Shown here: in pieces, positions 60,579-64,000 of the stretch
Position numbering within the stretch: position 1 is the first letter of the stretch
How the letters are laid out: each line of letters begins with the position of its first letter
Source of the DNA: Brachybacterium endophyticum
GTDB taxonomy: Bacteria; Actinomycetota; Actinomycetes; Actinomycetales; Dermabacteraceae
Direction: 5' to 3'
DNA length: 64,000 nucleotides
Assembly: GCF_003130585.1 (NCBI RefSeq)
Contig: NZ_QFKX01000002.1
Span: forward strand, 930,001-994,000
Notes under the pieces: generated by a model
Seen by the model: the letters and a program-made list of their open reading frames with translations, nothing else
The model's database searches: none
Told to the model about the DNA's origin: nothing
Program-made: the position numbers and the translations under genes

Positions 60579-61304
60579 ATGACTGCACGACGACCGGGCG
60601 CCCCGCGATCCGCGGGACGCCCGGTCCCTGCATCCCGAGGGCGACGCGGTGAGCGTGCCCGCTCGGCCACGGGCTCCCGTCCCGGCAGCGCCTCCTCGCG
60701 CCCGGCCGCGGCCTCGCGCCCGCGCAGCTCCGCGCGCCCCGACCCGGCGGAGGAGACCGACGGTCCCGTCATCACCATCACCCGCCGCGCCCTGATCCTG
60801 ATCGCCGTGATCGTGGTCGCGCTCGCGACGCTCGTCCCCACGGTCAACTCCTACGTCGCCCAGCGCCAGCAGCTGGCGGAGCTGCAGGACAAGGTGTCCC
60901 AGCAGCAGGAGGACAAGAAGGACCTGCAGGCGCAGGTAAATCGCTGGGACGACCCCAACTACGTCGCCGCCCAGGCCCGCGAACGTCTGCTGTACGCGAT
61001 GCCGGGTGAGACGCAGTACCGGCTCATGGACTCCTCGGGCCAGGACGTCCCCCTCACCAGCGCCCAGCAGGAGCAGGCCACCAAGGACAAGGGCGACTGG
61101 TTCACGACCCTGTGGAGCAGCGTCGAGGGCGCGAGCCGCGCCGACGGGGCGAGCACGTCCGTGCCTCCGGCCGACGGCCACAGCGGCGACCCCGAGGCGC
61201 CCGGCACGGGCAAGCACGACGGCGAGGGCGGCTCGTCCTCGGACGGCGGCGGGAAACCCCAGCAGCACGACCAGGTCGATCAGAACGGTCAGGATCCCCA
61301 GTGA
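60579..61304 (+). CDS. ftsB: FtsB/DivIC septum formation initiator family protein
   Basis: This single-pass divisome protein has 241 residues. A basic, Ser/Arg/Pro-rich cytoplasmic segment of about 65 residues precedes one membrane helix (about 70-88). A coiled coil (QRQQLAELQDKVSQQQEDK) and the conserved WDDPNYVAAQARERL motif follow, then a long Gly/Ser/Asp tail. TACTCT with 7 nt before the ATG indicates a leaderless start. It lies between eno and DUF501, the usual actinobacterial order. Confidence 0.92.
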   Translation: MTARRPGAPRSAGRPVPASRGRRGERARSATGSRPGSASSRPAAASRPRSSARPDPAEETDGPVITITRRALILIAVIVVALATLVPTVNSYVAQRQQLAELQDKVSQQQEDKKDLQAQVNRWDDPNYVAAQARERLLYAMPGETQYRLMDSSGQDVPLTSAQQEQATKDKGDWFTTLWSSVEGASRADGASTSVPPADGHSGDPEAPGTGKHDGEGGSSSDGGGKPQQHDQVDQNGQDPQ

Positions 61305-61861
61305 CATCGCAGAGCGCGCTTGACGCACTTCCCTTCGAGACGCCCGCGAGCGCCGAGGACCTCGCCGAGATGGCCCGACAGCTGGGACGCGAGATGCGCG
61401 GTGTGCACTCGGTCGCACGGCGCTGCGCCTGCGGCCGCCCGGCCGTCGTGCGCACCGAGCCCCGGCTCCCCGGGGGCACCCCGTTCCCCACCAGCTTCTA
61501 CCTCACGCTGCCCACGATGGTGCAGGCGGCCTCGCACCTCGAGGCAGGGGGCCGTCTCGCCGAGCTGACGGCACAGCTGGCGGAGGACGACACCCTGGCC
61601 GAGGGCTACCGCCGTGCGCACGAGCACTACCTCGCCCGGCGTCACGAGCTCGGGGTGGTCGAGGAGATCGAGGGCATCAGCGCCGGCGGCATGCCCACGC
61701 GCGTGAAGTGCCTGCACGCCATCATCGGTCACGGCCTGGCCGAGGGCCCGGGAGTGAACCCGGTGGCGGATCTCGTGCTCGAGGAGATCGCGCCGGGAGC
61801 GGAGATCGACGTCTGCCGGTGCGAGGTCGTCCCGGACGGCGCGGCGGAGGAGAGCCGTTGA
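61301..61861 (+). CDS. DUF501 domain-containing protein
   Basis: This 186-residue protein of unknown function has four Cys in two pairs (Cys-Ala-Cys near residue 43 and Cys-Arg-Cys near 173). It also has the conserved PTSFYLTLP and MPTRVKCLHAIIGHGLAEGPGVNP segments that define DUF501. The GTG overlaps the ftsB stop (GTGA), and its stop overlaps ppx (TTGA). Confidence 0.9.
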   Translation: MTSQSALDALPFETPASAEDLAEMARQLGREMRGVHSVARRCACGRPAVVRTEPRLPGGTPFPTSFYLTLPTMVQAASHLEAGGRLAELTAQLAEDDTLAEGYRRAHEHYLARRHELGVVEEIEGISAGGMPTRVKCLHAIIGHGLAEGPGVNPVADLVLEEIAPGAEIDVCRCEVVPDGAAEESR

Positions 61862-62793
61862 GCGCCCCGGTCGCCGCGATCGACTGCGGCACCAACTCGA
61901 TCCGTCTGCTGATCGCGCGCCCGGCCGAGGACGGCCGGGGACTGGTGGATCTCGAGCGGCGCATGGAGGTCGTCCGGCTGGGGTACGGGGTCGATCGCAC
62001 CGGCCGCTTCGATCCCGAGGCGATCGCTCGTACCCTCGCCGCGACCCGCGAGTACGCGGAGCTGATCGCTCGTCACGGCGTCGAGCGGGTGCGCTTCGTC
62101 GCCACCTCGGCGACCCGTGATGCCTCCAACCGTGAGGAGTTCATCGACGGCGTGCGGGCGATCCTCGGGATCGCTCCCGAGGTGATCCCGGGGGACGTCG
62201 AGGCCGAGCTCTCCTTCCGCGGGGCCGTCACCACGCTGGGTGACCTCCCGGCGGGGCAGAGGGTCGTCGTGGACATCGGCGGTGGCTCGACCGAGCTGGT
62301 CGCGGGCATCGACGTGCCCAGCCACCGCATCAGCCTGGACATCGGTTCGGTGCGTCTGACGGAGCGTCACCTGAGGGACGACCCGCCCACGTCCGAACAG
62401 ATCGGACGGGCCCGCGCCGACATCGAGACGATGCTGGACCAGGCCCAGCTCGAGGTGCCTCTCGGCGCCACCACGACCCTGGTCGGGGTCGCCGGCACCG
62501 TGACGACCCTCACCGCGCTCGCGGAGGGTCTCGAGGCCTACAGCCCCGACGTCACCCACGGCAGCGAGATCGACATCGCCGCCATGCGGGAGGTCTGCTG
62601 GCAGGTGCTCGCCATGAGCACGGCCGAGCGCTCGCGCCACCGGATCATCCACCCCGGTCGGATCGACGTGATCGGAGCGGGGGCCCTGATCTGGGACCTG
62701 GTGCTCGCACGCGTGCAGGAGGCATCGGGACTGACCACCGTACGCAGCTCCGAGCACGACATCCTCGACGGGATCGCCCTCTCGCTCGTGTGA
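61858..62793 (+). CDS. ppx: Exopolyphosphatase / GppA family protein
   Basis: This actin-fold phosphatase acts on polyphosphate or pppGpp. The 311-residue protein has AIDCGTNSIRLLIA, VATSATRDASNREEF, the DIGGGSTEL phosphate loop and GVAGTVTTLTAL. The start is a rare TTG at 61,858 overlapping the DUF501 stop, supported by GGAGGAGAG 6 nt upstream. The short single-module length matches the actinobacterial Ppx1/Ppx2 type. Confidence 0.92.
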   Translation: MSAPVAAIDCGTNSIRLLIARPAEDGRGLVDLERRMEVVRLGYGVDRTGRFDPEAIARTLAATREYAELIARHGVERVRFVATSATRDASNREEFIDGVRAILGIAPEVIPGDVEAELSFRGAVTTLGDLPAGQRVVVDIGGGSTELVAGIDVPSHRISLDIGSVRLTERHLRDDPPTSEQIGRARADIETMLDQAQLEVPLGATTTLVGVAGTVTTLTALAEGLEAYSPDVTHGSEIDIAAMREVCWQVLAMSTAERSRHRIIHPGRIDVIGAGALIWDLVLARVQEASGLTTVRSSEHDILDGIALSLV

Positions 62794-62861
62794 GGCGTCC
62801 GGCCCGTCCTGCCAGCCGGAGGATTTTCACCCGAAAGCCTGGTTGGCCCTATCCTGTCGCT

Positions 62862-64000
62862 ATGAACACCATCAGCGGCGGAAAGCCCCATGTCCTCATT
62901 CTCGGCGGCGGGTCCGTCGGGCTCACGACGGCCAGCGACCTGCGCAAGTCGCTCGGCTCCGATGTCGCCATCACGGTCGTGGACTCGCGTCCCTACCTGA
63001 CCTTCGCGCCGTTCCTCCCCGAGGTCGGCTCCGGCTCGATCGACCCCCGCAACGCCCTCGCCCCGCTGCGCAAGGCGCTGTCGGGCACCAAGGTCGTCAC
63101 CGGCGCGGTGACGGGCGTGCGCAGCTCCGAGAAGGTCGTGGCGGTCGAGACCGAGGACGGCGACGATCTCGAGATCTCCTACGACTACCTCGTGATCGGC
63201 CTGGGCTCCGTCCCCCGCCTGCTGCCGATCCCCGGCCTGGCCGAGCACGCGATCGGCTTCAAGTGGGTCGAGGAGGCCGTCGCGGTGCGCGACCGCATCC
63301 TGGCCAACCTCGCCGAGGCCGCGTCCACGAAGGATCCCCGCACGCGCAAGCGCCTGCTGACCTTCACCTTCATCGGCGGCGGCTTCGCCGGCGGCGAGGC
63401 CGTGGCCGAGGCGGAGGACATGGTCCGCGACGCCCTGCGCTACTACCCCGACCTGCACTCCTCGGACGTGCGCTTCGTGCTGATCGACGCCGCCCCGTTC
63501 ATCTTCCCGGAGGTCAGCGAGGAGCAGCGCGCCTACGCGCTGAACCAGCTGCGGGAGCGCGGTGTCGAGGTCAAGCTCGAGACCTTCGTGAACTCCTGCG
63601 AGAACAACGTCGTCAAGACCAGCGACGACGACGAGTTCGAGACCGACCTCATCGTCTGGAACGCGGGCGTCAAGCCGAACCCGCTGCTCAGCGACTCCGA
63701 GGCCTTCGACATCCCCGTGCTCTCCGAGCGCGGTCCGAAGATGGGCAAGCTCGAGTGCCTTCCCGATCTCCGGGTGAAGGGCGCCGAGGGCGCGCTGGAC
63801 GACGTCTTCTCCGGCGGCGACTGCGCGGCGGTCCCGGACCTCGCCTCGGGCGAGGACAAGCTGTGCCCGCCCAACGCCCAGCACGCCGTGCGCCAGGGCA
63901 AGCGGATCGCCGACAACATCACCCGCTCCGTGCAGGGTCGCCCGCTCGTGGACTACTACCACAAGAACATGGGCACCATGGCGACGCTGGGCATGTACAA
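62862..64000 (+). CDS. ndh: Type II NADH dehydrogenase (partial, runs off window end)
   Basis: This non-proton-pumping, FAD-dependent NADH:quinone oxidoreductase transfers electrons to menaquinone. About 379 residues are visible. The FAD motif ILGGGSVGL is near residues 13-21, the NAD motif FIGGGFAGGE is central, and the DDVFSGGDCAAVP segment is typical of the FAD-binding C-terminal part. TATCCT plus 6 nt precedes the ATG, so the start is leaderless. The C-terminal membrane-binding part lies beyond the window. Confidence 0.9.
   Translation, partial: MNTISGGKPHVLILGGGSVGLTTASDLRKSLGSDVAITVVDSRPYLTFAPFLPEVGSGSIDPRNALAPLRKALSGTKVVTGAVTGVRSSEKVVAVETEDGDDLEISYDYLVIGLGSVPRLLPIPGLAEHAIGFKWVEEAVAVRDRILANLAEAASTKDPRTRKRLLTFTFIGGGFAGGEAVAEAEDMVRDALRYYPDLHSSDVRFVLIDAAPFIFPEVSEEQRAYALNQLRERGVEVKLETFVNSCENNVVKTSDDDEFETDLIVWNAGVKPNPLLSDSEAFDIPVLSERGPKMGKLECLPDLRVKGAEGALDDVFSGGDCAAVPDLASGEDKLCPPNAQHAVRQGKRIADNITRSVQGRPLVDYYHKNMGTMATLGMY

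Overview
The window is a GC-rich (roughly 70%) actinobacterial chromosome segment. Gene order and content suggest Micrococcales, most likely a Dermabacteraceae/Brachybacterium-like genome: a dacB-tilS-hpt-ftsH-folE-folP-folBK-DUF3180 operon, a FolB-FolK fusion, Lsr2, a PMT protein mannosyltransferase divergent from rsmI, ectABC, and FmdB/MscL/SAF neighbours. The genus is inferred from memory of gene neighbourhoods, not from a database comparison.

Layout. 1-10.4 kb: peptide deformylase, an unknown protein, inorganic pyrophosphatase, then a long operon for cell-wall carboxypeptidase, tRNA-Ile lysidine synthetase, purine salvage, FtsH and folate synthesis. 10.5-16.4 kb: two PH-domain membrane proteins, a Rossmann/DUF2520 protein, pantothenate synthetase, lysyl-tRNA synthetase and a small membrane protein. 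16.5-20.9 kb: Lsr2, aldose epimerase, malate:quinone oxidoreductase and a GH29 fucosidase. 21-31 kb: ClpC, a DedA-type protein, N-acetylglutamate synthase, MutY, MscL, SAF and FmdB proteins, 5-FTHF cyclo-ligase, a RimJ-like acetyltransferase, a SepX/GLPR-like membrane protein, an inositol-phosphatase family enzyme and tRNA-Ala(CGC).

31.2-37.3 kb is the accessory part. It is less GC-rich and gene-poor, with small orphan genes, gene debris, a fatty-acid desaturase and an enoyl-CoA hydratase/HxlR pair. It also holds two paralogous copies of a structured element at about 32,560-32,674 and 36,792-36,906. Each has a promoter with a dyad in its spacer, then a hairpin with a UGGGGG loop, then a strong GC hairpin. 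The two copies differ by base-pair-preserving substitutions, which points to a functional RNA; this is the most interesting signal in the window.

37.5-44.5 kb: an orphan CsoR with its operator, a LysR effector-domain-like protein, LuxS, PMT, RsmI, L32, TatD and RsmA. 44.7-50.4 kb: ectABC for the osmolyte ectoine, an ABC-F ATPase, and MarR and TetR regulators. 50.5-64 kb: tRNA-Gln(TTG), glmU-prs, L25, pth-mfd-mazG, enolase, ftsB-DUF501-ppx and a type II NADH dehydrogenase cut by the window end.

Many genes share one start architecture: a TANNNT hexamer followed by exactly 6 or 7 nt and then ATG/GTG, with no Shine-Dalgarno sequence. This implies widespread leaderless transcription and was used here to choose several starts. 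Convergent genes are usually separated by perfect 12-18 bp GC-rich inverted repeats.
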